Source: Ambrosia x helenae (lineage: Eukaryota; Streptophyta; Magnoliopsida; Asterales; Asteraceae). From it: 64,000 nucleotides of DNA. This document shows positions 1 to 14,600 of this stretch, in pieces. The notes under the pieces were generated by a model. That model had not been told where the DNA came from and made no database searches. It worked only from the letters and a program-made list of their open reading frames with translations. Both the position numbers and the translations under genes were made by a program. Location: contig CM061226.1 of the NCBI GenBank assembly GCA_030844895.1, positions 47,996,238 to 48,060,237 on the forward strand. The letters run 5' to 3'. Position 1 is the stretch's first letter, and each line of letters begins with the position of its first letter.

Positions 1-3000
1 ATTTTACTTTTATTTGAGGCTTAGACCATTTTTAACCTCTTAAAAAGGGTGGCGGCATTTCAAAATCACCGAAAATTATTTCATACATCTAAATGAAACC
101 ATTAAGCCGATATACATGCGTTCTATTTAATGGTAATGGTGATATACACGAGGCTTAGAAATAAAAGGAAAATATAGCCTCAAAGATAATTACAATTGAA
201 AATAAGTCTTTTGTGATGGAATCAGGTGTTTGATTGACCGAGTTCTAATCTGAGCGATGGTGAAACTCGCTCGAAGGGCGTTGACACATGATTTGGATTG
301 ACGTAGTCATTCTCGGTTTTGTAATTTACATGTTTTTAACGTAAACCCACTCTCAGCGTCCTCTTGGATTTTACTTTTATTTGAGGCTTAGACCATTTTT
401 AACCTCTTAAAGAGGGTGGCGGCATTTCAAAATCACCGAAAATCATTTCATACATCTAAATGAAACCATTAAGGCGATATACATGCGTTCTATTTAATGG
501 TAATGTTGATATACACGAGGCTTAGAAATAAAAGGAAAATAAAGCCTCAAAAATAATTACAATTGAAAATAAGTCTTTTGTGATGGAATCAGGTGTTTGA
601 TTGATCGAGTTCTTATCTGAGCGATGGTGAAACTCGCTCGAAGGGGGTTGACACATGATTTAGATTTACGTAGTCATTCTTGGTTATGTAATTTACATGT
701 TTTTACGTAAATCCACTTTCAATGTCACCTTAAATTTTACTTTTATTTGAGGCTTAGACCATTTTTAACCTCTTAAAGAGGGTGGCGGCATTTCAAAATC
801 ACCGAAAATTTTCATACATCTAAATGAAACCATTAAGGCGATATACATGCGTTCTATTTAATGGGAATGTTGATATACACGAGGCTTAGAAATAAAATGA
901 AAATAAAGCCTCGAAAATAATTACAATTGAAAATAAGTCTTTGTGATGGAATCAGGTGTTTGATTGACCGAGTTCTTATCTGAGCGATGGTGAAACTCGC
1001 TCGAAGGGGGTTGACACATGATTTAGATTTACGTAGTCATTCTTGGTTATGTAATTTACATGTTTTTACGTAAATCCACTTTCAATGTCACCTTAAATTT
1101 TACTTTTATTTGAGGCTTAGACCATTTTTAACCTCTTAAAGAGGGTGGCGGCATTTCAAAATCACCGAAAATCATTTCATACATCTAAATGAAACCATTA
1201 AGCCGATATACATGCGTTCTATTTAATGGTAATGTTGATATACACGAGGCTTAGAAATAAAAGGAAAATAAAGCCTCAAAAATAATTACAATTGAAAATA
1301 AGTCTTTTGTGATGGAATCAGGTGTTTGATTGACCGAGTTCTTATCTGAGCGATGGTGAAACTCGCTCGAAGGGGGTTGACACATGATTTAGATTGACGT
1401 AGTCATTCTTGGTTATGTAATTTACATGTTTTTTCGTAAATCCACTCTTAGCGTCCTCTTGGATTTTACTTTTATTTGAGGCTTAGACCATTTTTAACCT
1501 CTTAAAGAGGGTGGCGGCATTTCAAAATCACCGAAAATCATTTCATACATCTAAATGAAACCATTAAGCCGATATACATGCGTTCTATTTAATGGTAATG
1601 TTGATATACACGAGGCTTAGAAATAAAAGGAAAATAAAGCCTCAAAAATAATTACAATTGAAAATAAGTCTTTTGTGATGGAATCAGGTGTTTGATTGAC
1701 CGAGTTCTTATCTGAGCGATGGTGAAACTCGCTCGAAGGGGGTTGACACATGATTTAGATTGACGTAGTCATTCTTGGTTATGTAATTTACATGTTTTTA
1801 CGTAAATCCACTTTCAGTGTCACCTTAAATTTTACTTTTATTTGAGGCTTAGACCATTTTTAACCTCTTAAAGAGGGTGGCGGCATTTCAAAATCACCGA
1901 AAATCATTTCATACATCTAAATGAAACCATTAAGGCAATATACATGCGTTCTATTTAATGGGAATGTTGATATACACGAGGCTTAGAAATAAAATGAAAA
2001 TAAACCCTCGAAAATGATTACAATTGAAAATAAGTCTTTTGTGATGGAATCAGGTGTTTGATTGACCGAGTTCTTATCTGAGCGATGGTGAAACTCGCTC
2101 GAAGGGCGTTGACACATGATTTGGATTGACGTAGTCATTCTCGGTTTTGTAATTTACATGTTTTTCACGTAAACCCACTCTCAGCGTCCTCTTGGATTTT
2201 ACTTTTATTTGAGGCTTAGACCATTTTTAACCTCTTAAAGAGGGTGGCGGCATTTCAAAATCACCGAAAATTATTTCATACATCTAAATGAAACCATTAA
2301 GGCGATATACATGCGTTCTATTTAATGGTAATGTTGATATACACGAGGCTTAGAAATAAAAGGAAAATAAAGCCTCAAAAATAATTACAATTGAAAATAA
2401 GTCTTTTGTGATGGAATCAGGTGTTTGATTGACCGAGTTCTTATCTGAGCGATGGTGAAACTCGCTCGAAGGGGGTTGACACATGATTTAGATTTACGTA
2501 GTCATTCTTGGTTATGTAATTTACATGTTTTTACGTAAATCCACTTTCAATGTCACCTTAAATTTTACTTTTATTTGAGGCTTAGACCATTTTTAACCTC
2601 TTAAAAAGGGTGGCGGCATTTCAAAATCACCGAAAATTATTTCATACATCTAAATGAAACCATTAAGCCGATATACATGCGTTCTATTTAATGGTAATGT
2701 TGATATACACGAGGCTTAGAAATAAAAGGAAAATAAAGCCTCAAAATAATTACAATTGAAAATAAGTCTTTTGTGATGGAATCAGGTGTTTGATTGACCG
2801 AGTTCTTATCTGAGCGATGGTGAAACTCGCTCGAAGGGCGTTGACACATGATTTGGATTGACGTAGTCATTCTCGGTTTTGTAATTTACATGTTTTTACG
2901 TAAACCCACTCTCAGCGTCCTCTTGGATTTTACTTTTATTTGAGGCTTAGACCATTTTTAACCTCTTAAAGAGGGTGGCGGCATTTCAAAATCACCGAAA

Positions 3001-3671
3001 ATCATTTCATACATCTAAATGAAACCATTAAGGCGATATACATGCGTTCTATTTAATGGTAATGTTGATATACACGAGGCTTAGAAATAAAAGGAAAATA
3101 AAGCCTCAAAAATAATTACAATTGAAAATAAGTCTTTTGTGATGGAATCAGGTGTTTGATTGATCGAGTTCTTATCTGAGCGATGGTGAAACTCGCTCGA
3201 AGGGGGTTGACACATGATTTAGATTTACGTAGTCATTCTTGGTTATGTAATTTACATGTTTTTACGTAAATCCACTTTCAATGTCACCTTAAATTTTACT
3301 TTTATTTGAGGCTTAGACCATTTTTAACCTCTTAAAGAGGGTGGCGGCATTTCAAAATCACCGAAAATTTTCATACATCTAAATGAAACCATTAAGGCGA
3401 TATACATGCGTTCTATTTAATGGGAATGTTGATATACACGAGGCTTAGAAATAAAATGAAAATAAAGCCTCAAAAATAATTACAATTGAAAATAAGTCTT
3501 TTGTGATGGAATCAGGTGTTTGATTGACCGAGTTCTTATCTGAGCGATGGTGAAACTCGCTCGAAGGGGGTTGACACATGATTTAGATTTACGTAGTCAT
3601 TCTTGGTTATGTAATTTACATGTTTTTACGTAAATCCACTTTCAATGTCACCTTAAATTTTACTTTTATTT
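1..3671 (+). repeat. Partial 7-monomer higher-order repeat in the left array
   Basis: The first three monomers recur seven monomers later. Phase marks 16, 383, 749 and 1112 pair with 2577, 2942, 3308 and 3672, offsets of 2559-2561 bp. Private variants travel with the copies: TAAAAAGGG instead of TAAAGAGGG at 41 and 2602, GATTGATCGAG at about 600 and 3160, and a shortened GAAAATTTTCATAC at about 805 and 3363. The fourth monomer does not match its partner as well, so the shared block is about 1.1 kb. This is consistent with unequal exchange over seven units. Confidence 0.8.
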
Positions 3672-4037
3672 GAGGCTTAGACCATTTTTAACCTCTTAAA
3701 GAGGGTGGCGGCATTTCAAAATCATCGAAAATCATTTCATACATCTAAATGAAACCATTAAGGCGATATACATGTGTTCTATTTAATGGGAATGTTGATA
3801 TACACGAGGCTTAGAAATAAAATGAAAATAAAGCCTCGAAAATAATTACAATTGAAAATAAGTCTTTTGTGATGGAATCAGGTGTTTGATTGACCGAGTT
3901 CTTATCTGAGCGATGGTGAAACTCGCTCGAAGGGGGTTGACACATGATTTAGATTGACGTAGTCATTCTTGGTTATGTAATTTACATGTTTTTACGTAAA
4001 TCCACTTTCAGTGTCACCTTAAATTTTACTTTTATTT

Positions 4038-4316
4038 GAGGCTTAGACCATTTTTAACCTCTTAAAGAGGGTGGCGGCATTTCAAAATCACCGAAAATCA
4101 TTTCATACATCTAAATGAAACCATTAAGGCGATATACATGCGTTCTATTTAATGGGAATGTTGATATACACGAGGCTTAGAAATAAAATGAAAATAAACC
4201 CTCGAAAATGATTACAATTGAAAATAAGTCTTTTGTGATGGAATCAGGTGTTTGATTGACCGAGTTCTTATCTGAGCGATGGTGAAACTCGCTCGAAGGG
4301 CGTTGACACATGATTT
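4038..4316 (+). repeat. Truncated satellite monomer (279 bp), copy 1
   Basis: This monomer runs from GAGGC at 4038 to the next GAGGC at 4317, 279 bp instead of about 366. The sequence CACATGATTT joins directly to GAGGCTTAGACC, removing about 86 bp. The two joined sites share ATTTG, so deletion between short direct repeats is likely. It also carries the rare variant AAACCCTCG just before the junction. Confidence 0.9.
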
Positions 4317-7300
4317 GAGGCTTAGACCATTTTTAACCTCTTAAAGAGGGTGGCGGCATTTCAAAATCACCGAAAATCATTTCATACATCTAAATGAAAC
4401 CATTAAGGCGATATACATGCGTTCTATTTAATGGTAATGTTGATATACACGAGGCTTAGAAATAAAAGAAAATAAAGCCTCAAAAATAATTACAATTGAA
4501 AATAAGTCTTTTGTGATGGAATCAGGTGTTTGATTGACCGAGTTCTTATCTGAGCGATGGTGAAACTCGCTCGAAGGGGGTTGACACATGATTTAGATTG
4601 ACGTAGTCATTCTTGGTTATGTAATTTACATGTTTTTTCGTAAATCCACTCTTAGCGTCCTCTTGGATTTTACTTTTATTTGAGGCTTAGACCATTTTTA
4701 ACCTCTTAAAGAGGGTGGCGGCATTTCAAAATCACCGAAAATCATTTCATACATCTAAATGAAACCATTAAGGCGATATACATGCGTTCTATTTAATGGT
4801 AATGTTGATATACACGAGGCTTAGAAATAAAAGGAAAATAAAGCCTCAAAAATAATTACAATTGAAAATAATTCTTTTGTGATGGAATCAGGTGTTTGAT
4901 TGACCGAGTTCTTATCTGAGCGATGGTGAAACTCGCTCGAAGGGGGTTGACACATGATTTAGATTGACGTAGTCATTCTTGGTTATGTAATTTACATGTT
5001 TTTACGTAAATCCACTTTCAGTGTCATCTTAAATTTTACTTTTATTTGAGGCTTAGACCATTTTTAACCTCTTAAAGAGGGTGGCGGCATTTCAAAATCA
5101 CCGAAAATCATTTCATACATCTAAATGAAACCATTAAGGCGATATACATGCGTTCTATTTAATGGTAATGTTGATATACACGAGGCTTAGAAATAAAAGG
5201 AAAATAAAGCCTCAAAAATAATTACAATTGAAAATAAGTCTTTTGTGATGGAATCAGGTGTTTGATTGACCGAGTTCTTATCTGAGCGATGGTGAAACTC
5301 GCTCGAAGGGGGTTGACACATGATTTAGATTGACGTAGTCATTCTTGGTTATGTAATTTACATGTTTTTTCGTAAATCCACTTTCAGTGTCACCTTAAAT
5401 TTTACTTTTATTTGAGGCTTAGACCATTTTTAACCTCTTAAAGAGGGTGGCGGCATTTCAAAATCACCGAAAATCATTTCATACATCTAAATGAAACCAT
5501 TAAGCGATATACATGCGTTCTATTTAATGGTAATGTTGATATACACGAGGCTTAGAAATAAAAGGAAAATAAAGCCTCAAAAATAATTACAATTGAAAAT
5601 AAGTCTTTTGTGATGGAATCAGGTGTTTGATTGACCGAGTTCTTATCTGAGCGATGGTGAAACTCGCTCGAAGGGGGTTGACACATGATTTAGATTGACG
5701 TAGTCATTCTTGGTTATGTAATTTACATGTTTTTACGTAAATCCACTTTCAGTGTCATCTTAAATTTTACTTTTATTTGAGGCTTAGACCATTTTTAACC
5801 TCTTAAAGAGGGTGGCGGCATTTCAAAATCACCGAAAATCATTTCATACATCTAAATGAAACCATTAAGGCGATATACATGCGTTCTATTTAATGGTAAT
5901 GTTGATATACACGAGGCTTAGAAATAAAAGTAAAATAAAGCCTCAAAAATAATTACAATTGAAAATAAGTCTTTTGTGATGGAATCAGGTGTTTGATTGA
6001 CCGAGTTCTTATCTGAGCGATGGTGAAACTCGCTCGAAGGGGGTTGACACATGATTTAGATTGACGTAGTCATTCTTGGTTATGTAATTTACATGTTTTT
6101 ACGTAAATCCACTTTCAGTGTCACCTTAAATTTTACTTTTATTTGAGGCTTAGACCATTTTTAACCTCTTAAAGAGGGTGGCGGCATTTCAAAATCACCG
6201 AAAATCATTTCATACATCTAAATGAAACCATTAAGGCGATATACATGCGTTCTATTTAATGGTAATGTTGATATACACGAGGCTTAGAAATAAAAGGAAA
6301 ATAAAGCCTCAAAAATAATTACAATTGAAAATAAGTCTTTTGTGATGGAATCAGGTGTTTGATTGACCGAGTTCTTATCTGAGCGATGGTGAAACTCGCT
6401 CGAAGGGGGTTGACACATGATTTAGATTGACGTAGTCATTCTTGGTTATGTAATTTACATGTTTTTTACGTAAATCCACTTTAGCGTCCTCTTGGATTTT
6501 ACTTTTATTTGAGGCTTAGACCATTTTTAACCTCTTAAAGAGGGTGGCGGCATTTCAAAATCACCGAAAATCATTTCATACATCTAAATGAAACCATTAA
6601 GGCGATATACATGCGTTCTATTTAATGGTAATGTTGATATACACGAGGCTTAGAAATAAAAGGAAAATAAAGCCTCAAAAATAATTACAATTGAAAATAA
6701 GTCTTTTGTGATGGAATCAGGTGTTTGATTGACCGAGTTCTTATCTGAGCGATGGTGAAACTCGCTCGAAGGGGGTTGACACATGATTTAGATTGACGTA
6801 GTCATTCTTGGTTATGTAATTTACATGTTTTTACGTAAATCCACTTTCAGTGTCATCTTAAATTTTACTTTTATTTGAGGCTTAGACCATTTTTAACCTC
6901 TTAAAGAGGGTGGCGGCATTTCAAAATCACCGAAAATCATTTCATACATCTAAATGAAACCATTAAGGCGATATACATGCGTTCTATTTAATGGTAATGT
7001 TGATATACACGAGGCTTAGAAATAAAAGGAAAATAAAGCCTCAAAAATAATTACAATTGAAAATAAGTCTTTTGTGATGGAATCAGGTGTTTGATTGACC
7101 GAGTTCTTATCTGAGCGATGGTGAAACTCGCTCGAAGGGGGTTGACACATGATTTAGATTGACGTAGTCATTCTTGGTTATGTAATTTACATGTTTTTTA
7201 CGTAAATCCACTTTCAGTGTCACCTTAAATTTTACTTTTATTTGAGGCTTAGACCATTTTTAACCTCTTAAAGAGGGTGGCGGCATTTCAAAATCACCGA

Positions 7301-8341
7301 AAATCATTTCATACATCTAAATGAAACCATTAAGGCGATATACATGCGTTCTATTTAATGGTAATGTTGATATACACGAGGCTTAGAAATAAAAGGAAAA
7401 TAAAGCCTCAAAAATAATTACAATTGAAAATAAGTCTTTTGTGATGGAATCAGGTGTTTGATTGACCGAGTTCTTATCTGAGCGATGGTGAAACTCGCTC
7501 GAAGGGGGTTGACACATGATTTAGATTGACGTAGTCATTCTTGGTTATGTAATTTACATGTTTTTACGTAAATCCACTTTCAGTGTCACCTTAAATTTTA
7601 CTTTTATTTGAGGCTTAGACCATTTTTAACCTCTTAAAGAGGGTGGCGGCATTTCAAAATCACCGAAAATCATTTCATACATCTAAATGAAACCATTAAG
7701 GCGATATACATGCGTTCTATTTAATGGTAATGTTGATATACACGAGGCTTAGAAATAAAAAGAAAATAAAGCCTCAAAAATAATTACAATTGAAAATAAG
7801 TCTTTTGTGATGGAATCAGGTGTTTGATTGACCGAGTTCTTATCTGAGCGATGGTGAAACTCGCTCGAAGGGGGTTGACACATGATTTAGATTGACGTAG
7901 TCATTCTTGGTTATGTAATTTACATGTTTTTTCGTAAATCCACTTTCAGTGTCACCTTAAATTTTACTTTTATTTGAGGCTTAGACCATTTTTAACCTCT
8001 TAAAGAGGGTGGCGGCATTTCAAAATCACCGAAAATCATTTCATACATCTAAATGAAACCATTAAGGCGATATACATGCGTTCTATTTAATGGGAATGTT
8101 GATATACACGAGGCTTAGAAATAAAATGAAAATAAAGCCTCGAAAATAATTACAATTGAAAATAAGTCTTTTGTGATGGAATCAGGTGTTTGATTGACCG
8201 AGTTCTTATCTGAGCGATGGTGAAACTCGCTCGAAGGGGGTTGACACATGATTTAGATTGACGTAGTCATTCTTGGTTATGTAATTTACATGTTTTTACG
8301 TAAATCCACTTTCAGTGTCACCTTAAATTTTACTTTTATTT

Positions 8342-8620
8342 GAGGCTTAGACCATTTTTAACCTCTTAAAGAGGGTGGCGGCATTTCAAAATCACCGAAA
8401 ATCATTTCATACATCTAAATGAAACCATTAAGGCGATATACATGCGTTCTATTTAATGGGAATGTTGATATACACGAGGCTTAGAAATAAAATGAAAATA
8501 AACCCTCGAAAATGATTACAATTGAAAATAAGTCTTTTGTGATGGAATCAGGTGTTTGATTGACCGAGTTCTTATCTGAGCGATGGTGAAACTCGCTCGA
8601 AGGGCGTTGACACATGATTT
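8342..8620 (+). repeat. Truncated satellite monomer (279 bp), copy 2
   Basis: It has the same 279-bp length, the same deletion junction and the same AAACCCTCG variant as the monomer at 4038-4316, exactly 4304 bp downstream. A shared breakpoint implies one deletion event later copied with its surroundings. 4304 bp equals eleven full monomers plus this short one. Confidence 0.9.
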
Positions 8621-11600
8621 GAGGCTTAGACCATTTTTAACCTCTTAAAGAGGGTGGCGGCATTTCAAAATCACCGAAAATCATTTCATACATCTAAATG
8701 AAACCATTAAGGCGATATACATGCGTTCTATTTAATGGTAATGTTGATATACACGAGGCTTAGAAATAAAAGGAAAATAAAGCCTCAAAAATAATTACAA
8801 TTGAAAATAAGTCTTTTGTGATGGAATCAGGTGTTTGATTGACCGAGTTCTTATCTGAGCGATGGTGAAACTCGCTCGAAGGGGGTTGACACATGATTTA
8901 GATTGACGTAGTCATTCTTGGTTATGTAATTTACATGTTTTTTCGTAAATCCACTCTTCAGCGTCCTCTTGGATTTTACTTTTATTTGAGGCTTAGACCA
9001 TTTTTAACCTCTTAAAGAGGGTGGCGGCATTTCAAAATCACCGAAAATCATTTCATACATCTAAATGAAACCATTAAGCGATATACATGCGTTCTATTTA
9101 ATGGTAATGTTGATATACACGAGGCTTAGAAATAAAAGGAAAATAAAGCCTCAAAAATAATTACAATTGAAAATAAGTCTTTTGTGATGGAATCAGGTGT
9201 TTGATTGACCGAGTTCTTATCTGAGCGATGGTGAAACTCGCTCGAAGGGGGTTGACACATGATTTAGATTGACGTAGTCATTCTTGGTTATGTAATTTAC
9301 ATGTTTTTACGTAAATCCACTTTCAGTGTCACCTTAAATTTTACTTTTATTTGAGGCTTAGACCATTTTTAACCTCTTAAAGAGGGTGGCGGCATTTCAA
9401 AATCACCGAAAATCATTTCATACATCTAAATGAAACCATTAAGGCGATATACATGCGTTCTATTTAATGGTAATGTTGATATACACGAGGCTTAGAAATA
9501 AAAAAAATAAAGCCTCAAAAATAATTACAATTGAAAATAAGTCTTTTGTGATGGAATCAGGTGTTTGATTGACCGAGTTCTTATCTGAGCGATGGTGAAA
9601 CTCGCTCGAAGGGGGTTGACACATGATTTAGATTGACGTAGTCATTCTTGGTTATGTAATTTACATGTTTTTACGTAAATCCACTTTCAGTGTCACCTTA
9701 AATTTTACTTTTATTTGAGGCTTAGACCATTTTTAACCTCTTAAAGAGGGTGGCGGCATTTCAAAATCACCGAAAATCATTTCATACATCTAAATGAAAC
9801 CATTAAGGCGATATACATGCGTTCTATTTAATGGGAATGTTGATATACACGAGGCTTAGAAATAAAATGAAAATAAAGCCTCGAAAATAATTACAATTGA
9901 AAATAAGTCTTTTGTGATGGAATCAGGTGTTTGATTGACCGAGTTCTTATCTGAGCGATGGTGAAACTCGCTCGAAGGGGGTTGACACATGATTTAGATT
10001 GACGTAGTCATTCTTGGTTATGTAATTTACATGTTTTTTACGTAAATCCACTTTCAGTGTCACCTTAAATTTTACTTTTATTTGAGGCTTAGACCATTTT
10101 TAACCTCTTAAAGAGGGTGGCGGCATTTCAAAATCACCGAAAATCATTTCATACATCTAAATGAAACCATTAAGGCGATATACATGCGTTCTATTTAATG
10201 GGAATGTTGATATACACGAGGCTTAGAAATAAAAGGAAAATAAAGCCTCAAAAATAATTACAATTGAAAATAAGTCTTTTGTGATGGAATCAGGTGTTTG
10301 ATTGACCGAGTTCTTATCTGAGCGATGGTGAAACTCGCTCGAAGGGGGTTGACACATGATTTAGATTGACGTAGTCATTCTTGGTTATGTAATTTACATG
10401 TTTTTACGTAAATCCACTTTCAATGTCACCTTAAATTTTACTTTTATTTGAGGCTTAGACCATTTTTAACCTCTTAAAGAGGGTGGCGGCATTTCAAAAT
10501 CACCGAAAATCATTTCATACATCTAAATGAAACCATTAAGGCGATATACATGCGTTCTATTTAATGGTAATGTTGATATACACGAGGCTTAGAAATAAAA
10601 GGAAAATAAAGCCTCAAAATAATTACAATTGAAAATAAGTCTTTTGTGATGGAATCAGGTGTTTGATTGACCGAGTTCTTATCTGAGCGATGGTGAAACT
10701 CGCTCGAAGGGGTTGACACATGATTTGGATTGACGTAGTCATTCTGGTTTTGTAATTTACATGTTTTTAACGTAAACCCACTTTCAGCGTCCTCTTGGAT
10801 TTTACTTTTATTTGAGGCTTAGACCATTTTTAACCTCTTAAAGAGGGTGGCGGCATTTCAAAATCACCGAAAATCATTTCATACATCTAAATGAAACCAT
10901 TAAGGCGATATACATGCGTTCTATTTAATGGGAATGTTGATATACACGAGGCTTAGAAATAAAATGAAAATAAAGCCTCGAAAATAATTACAATTGAAAA
11001 TAAGTCTTTTGTGATGGAATCAGGTGTTTGATTGACCGAGTTCTTATCTGAGCGATGGTGAAACTCGCTCGAAGGGGGTTGACACATGATTTAGATTGAC
11101 GTAGTCATTCTTGGTTATGTAATTTACATGTTTTTACGTAAATCCACTTTCAATGTCACCTTAAATTTTACTTTTATTTGAGGCTTAGACCATTTTTAAC
11201 CTCTTAAAGAGGGTGGCGGCATTTCAAAATCACCGAAAATCATTTCATACATCTAAATGAAACCATTAAGGCGATATACATGCGTTCTATTTAATGGGAA
11301 TGTTGATATACACGAGGCTTAGAAATAAAATGAAAATAAACCCTCGAAAATGATTACAATTGAAAATAAGTCTTTTGTGATGGAATCAGGTGTTTGATTG
11401 ACCGAGTTCTTATCTGAGCGATGGTGAAACTCGCTCGAAGGGGGTTGACACATGATTTAGATTGACGTAGTCATTCTGGTTTTGTAATTTACATGTTTTT
11501 ACGTAAACCCACTTCAGCGTCCTCTTAAATTTTACTTTTATTTGAGGCTTAGACCATTTTTAACCTCTTAAAGAGGGTGGCGGCATTTCAAAATCACCGA

Positions 11601-14600
11601 AAATCATTTCATACATCTAAATGAAACCATTAAGGCGATATACATGCGTTCTATTTAATGGTAATGTTGATATACACGAGGCTTAGAAATAAAAGAAAAT
11701 AAAGCCTCAAAAATAATTACAATTGAAAATAAGTCTTTTGTGATGGAATCAGGTGTTTGATTGACCGAGTTCTTATCTGAGCGATGGTGAAACTCGCTCG
11801 AAGGGGGTTGACACATGATTTAGATTGACGTAGTCATTCTTGGTTATGTAATTTACATGTTTTTTCGTAAATCCACTTTCAATGTCCCTTAAATTTTACT
11901 TTTATTTGAGGCTTAGACCATTTTTAACCTCTTAAAGAGGGTGGCGGCATTTCAAAATCACCGAAAATCATTTCATACATCTAAATGAAACCATTAAGGC
12001 GATATACATGCGTTCTATTTAATGGTAATGTTGATATACACGAGGCTTAGAAATAAAAGGAAAATAAAGCCTCGAAAATAATTACAATTGAAAATAAGTC
12101 TTTTGTGATGGAATCAGGTGTTTGATTGACCGAGTTCTTATCTGAGCGATGGTGAAACTCGCTCGAAGGGGGTTGACACATGATTTAGATTGACGTAGTC
12201 ATTCTTGGTTATGTAATTTACATGTTTTTACGTAAATCCACTTTCAGTGTCACCTTAAATTTTACTTTTATTTGAGGCTTAGACCATTTTTAACCTCTTA
12301 AAGAGGGTGGCGGCATTTCAAAATCACCGAAAATCATTTCATACATCTAAATGAAACCATTAAGGCGATATACATGCGTTCTATTTAATGGTAATGTTGA
12401 TATACACGAGGCTTAGAAATAAAATGAAAATAAAGCCTCAAAAATAATTACAATTGAAAATAAGTCTTTTGTGATGGAATCAGGTGTTTGATTGACCGAG
12501 TTCTTATCTGAGCGATGGTGAAACTCGCTCGAAGGGGGTTGACACATGATTTAGATTGACGTAGTCATTCTTGGTTATGTAATTTACATGTTTTTACGTA
12601 AATCCACTTTCAATGTCACCTTAAATTTTACTTTTATTTGAGGCTTAGACCATTTTTAACCTCTTAAAGAGGGTGGCGGCATTTCAAAATCACCGAAAAT
12701 CATTTCATACATCTAAATGAAACCATTAAGGCGATATACATGCGTTCTATTTAATGGGAATGTTGATATACACGAGGCTTAGAAATAAAATGAAAATAAA
12801 GCCTCGAAAATAATTACAATTGAAAATAAGTCTTTTGTGATGGAATCAGGTGTTTGATTGACCGAGTTCTTATCTGAGCGATGGTGAAACTCGCTCGAAG
12901 GGGGTTGACACATGATTTAGATTGACGTAGTCATTCTTGGTTATGTAATTTACATGTTTTTACGTAAATCCACTTTCAATGTCACCTTAAATTTTACTTT
13001 TATTTGAGGCTTAGACCATTTTTAACCTCTTAAAGAGGGTGGCGGCATTTCAAAATCACCGAAAATCATTTCATACATCTAAATGAAACCATTAAGGCGA
13101 TATACATGCGTTCTATTTAATGGTAATGTTGATATACACGAGGCTTAGAAATAAAATGAAAATAAAGCCTCGAAAATGATTACAATTGAAAATAAGTCTT
13201 TTGTGATGGAATCAGGTGTTTGATTGACCGAGTTCTTATCTGAGCGATGGTGAAACTCGCTCGAAGGGGGTTGACACATGATTTAGATTGACGTAGTCAT
13301 TCTTGGTTATGTAATTTACATGTTTTTACGTAAATCCACTTTCAATGTCACCTTAAATTTTACTTTTATTTGAGGCTTAGACCATTTTTAACCTCTTAAA
13401 GAGGGTGGCGGCATTTCAAAATCACCGAAAATCATTTCATACATCTAAATGAAACCATTAAGGCGATATACATGCGTTCTATTTAATGGGAATGTTGATA
13501 TACACGAGGCTTAGAAATAAAATGAAAATAAAGCCTCGAAAATAATTACAATTGAAAATAAGTCTTTTGTGATGGAATCAGGTGTTTGATTGACCGAGTT
13601 CTTATCTGAGCGATGGTGAAACTCGCTCGAAGGGGGTTGACACATGATTTAGATTGACGTAGTCATTCTTGGTTATGTAATTTACATGTTTTTACGTAAA
13701 TCCACTTTCAATGTCACCTTAAATTTTACTTTTATTTGAGGCTTAGACCATTTTTAACCTCTTAAAGAGGGTGGCGGCATTTCAAAATCACCGAAAATCA
13801 TTTCATACATCTAAATGAAACCATTAAGGCGATATACATGCGTTCTATTTAATGGGAATGTTGATATACACGAGGCTTAGAAATAAAAGGAAAATAAAGC
13901 CTCAAAAATAATTACAATTGAAAATAAGTCTTTTGTGATGGAATCAGGTGTTTGATTGACCGAGTTCTTATCTGAGCGATGGTGAAACTCGCTCGAAGGG
14001 GGTTGACACATGATTTAGATTGACGTAGTCATTCTTGGTTATGTAATTTACATGTTTTTACGTAAATCCACTTTCAATGTCACCTTAAATTTTACTTTTA
14101 TTTGAGGCTTAGACCATTTTTAACCTCTTAAAGAGGGTGGCGGCATTTCAAAATCACCGAAAATCATTTCATACATCTAAATGAAACCATTAAGGCGATA
14201 TACATGCGTTCTATTTAATGGGAATGTTGATATACACGAGGCTTAGAAATAAAATGAAAATAAAGCCTCGAAAATAATTACAATTGAAAATAAGTCTTTT
14301 GTGATGGAATCAGGTGTTTGATTGACCGAGTTCTTATCTGAGCGATGGTGAAACTCGCTCGAAGGGGGTTGACACATGATTTAGATTGACGTAGTCATTC
14401 TTGGTTTTGTAATTTACATGTTTTTACGTAAATCCACTTTCAATGTCCCTTAAATTTTACTTTTATTTGAGGCTTAGACCATTTTTAACCTCTTAAAGAG
14501 GGTGGCGGCATTTCAAAATCACCGAAAATCATTTCATACATCTAAATGAAACCATTAAGGCGATATACATGCGTTCTATTTAATGGGAATGTTGATATAC

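Noticed and set aside
2688..2870. Minus-strand 60-codon open frame in the left array
   Set aside because: It is the same satellite frame seen in the right array, open in only one of about 84 copies.
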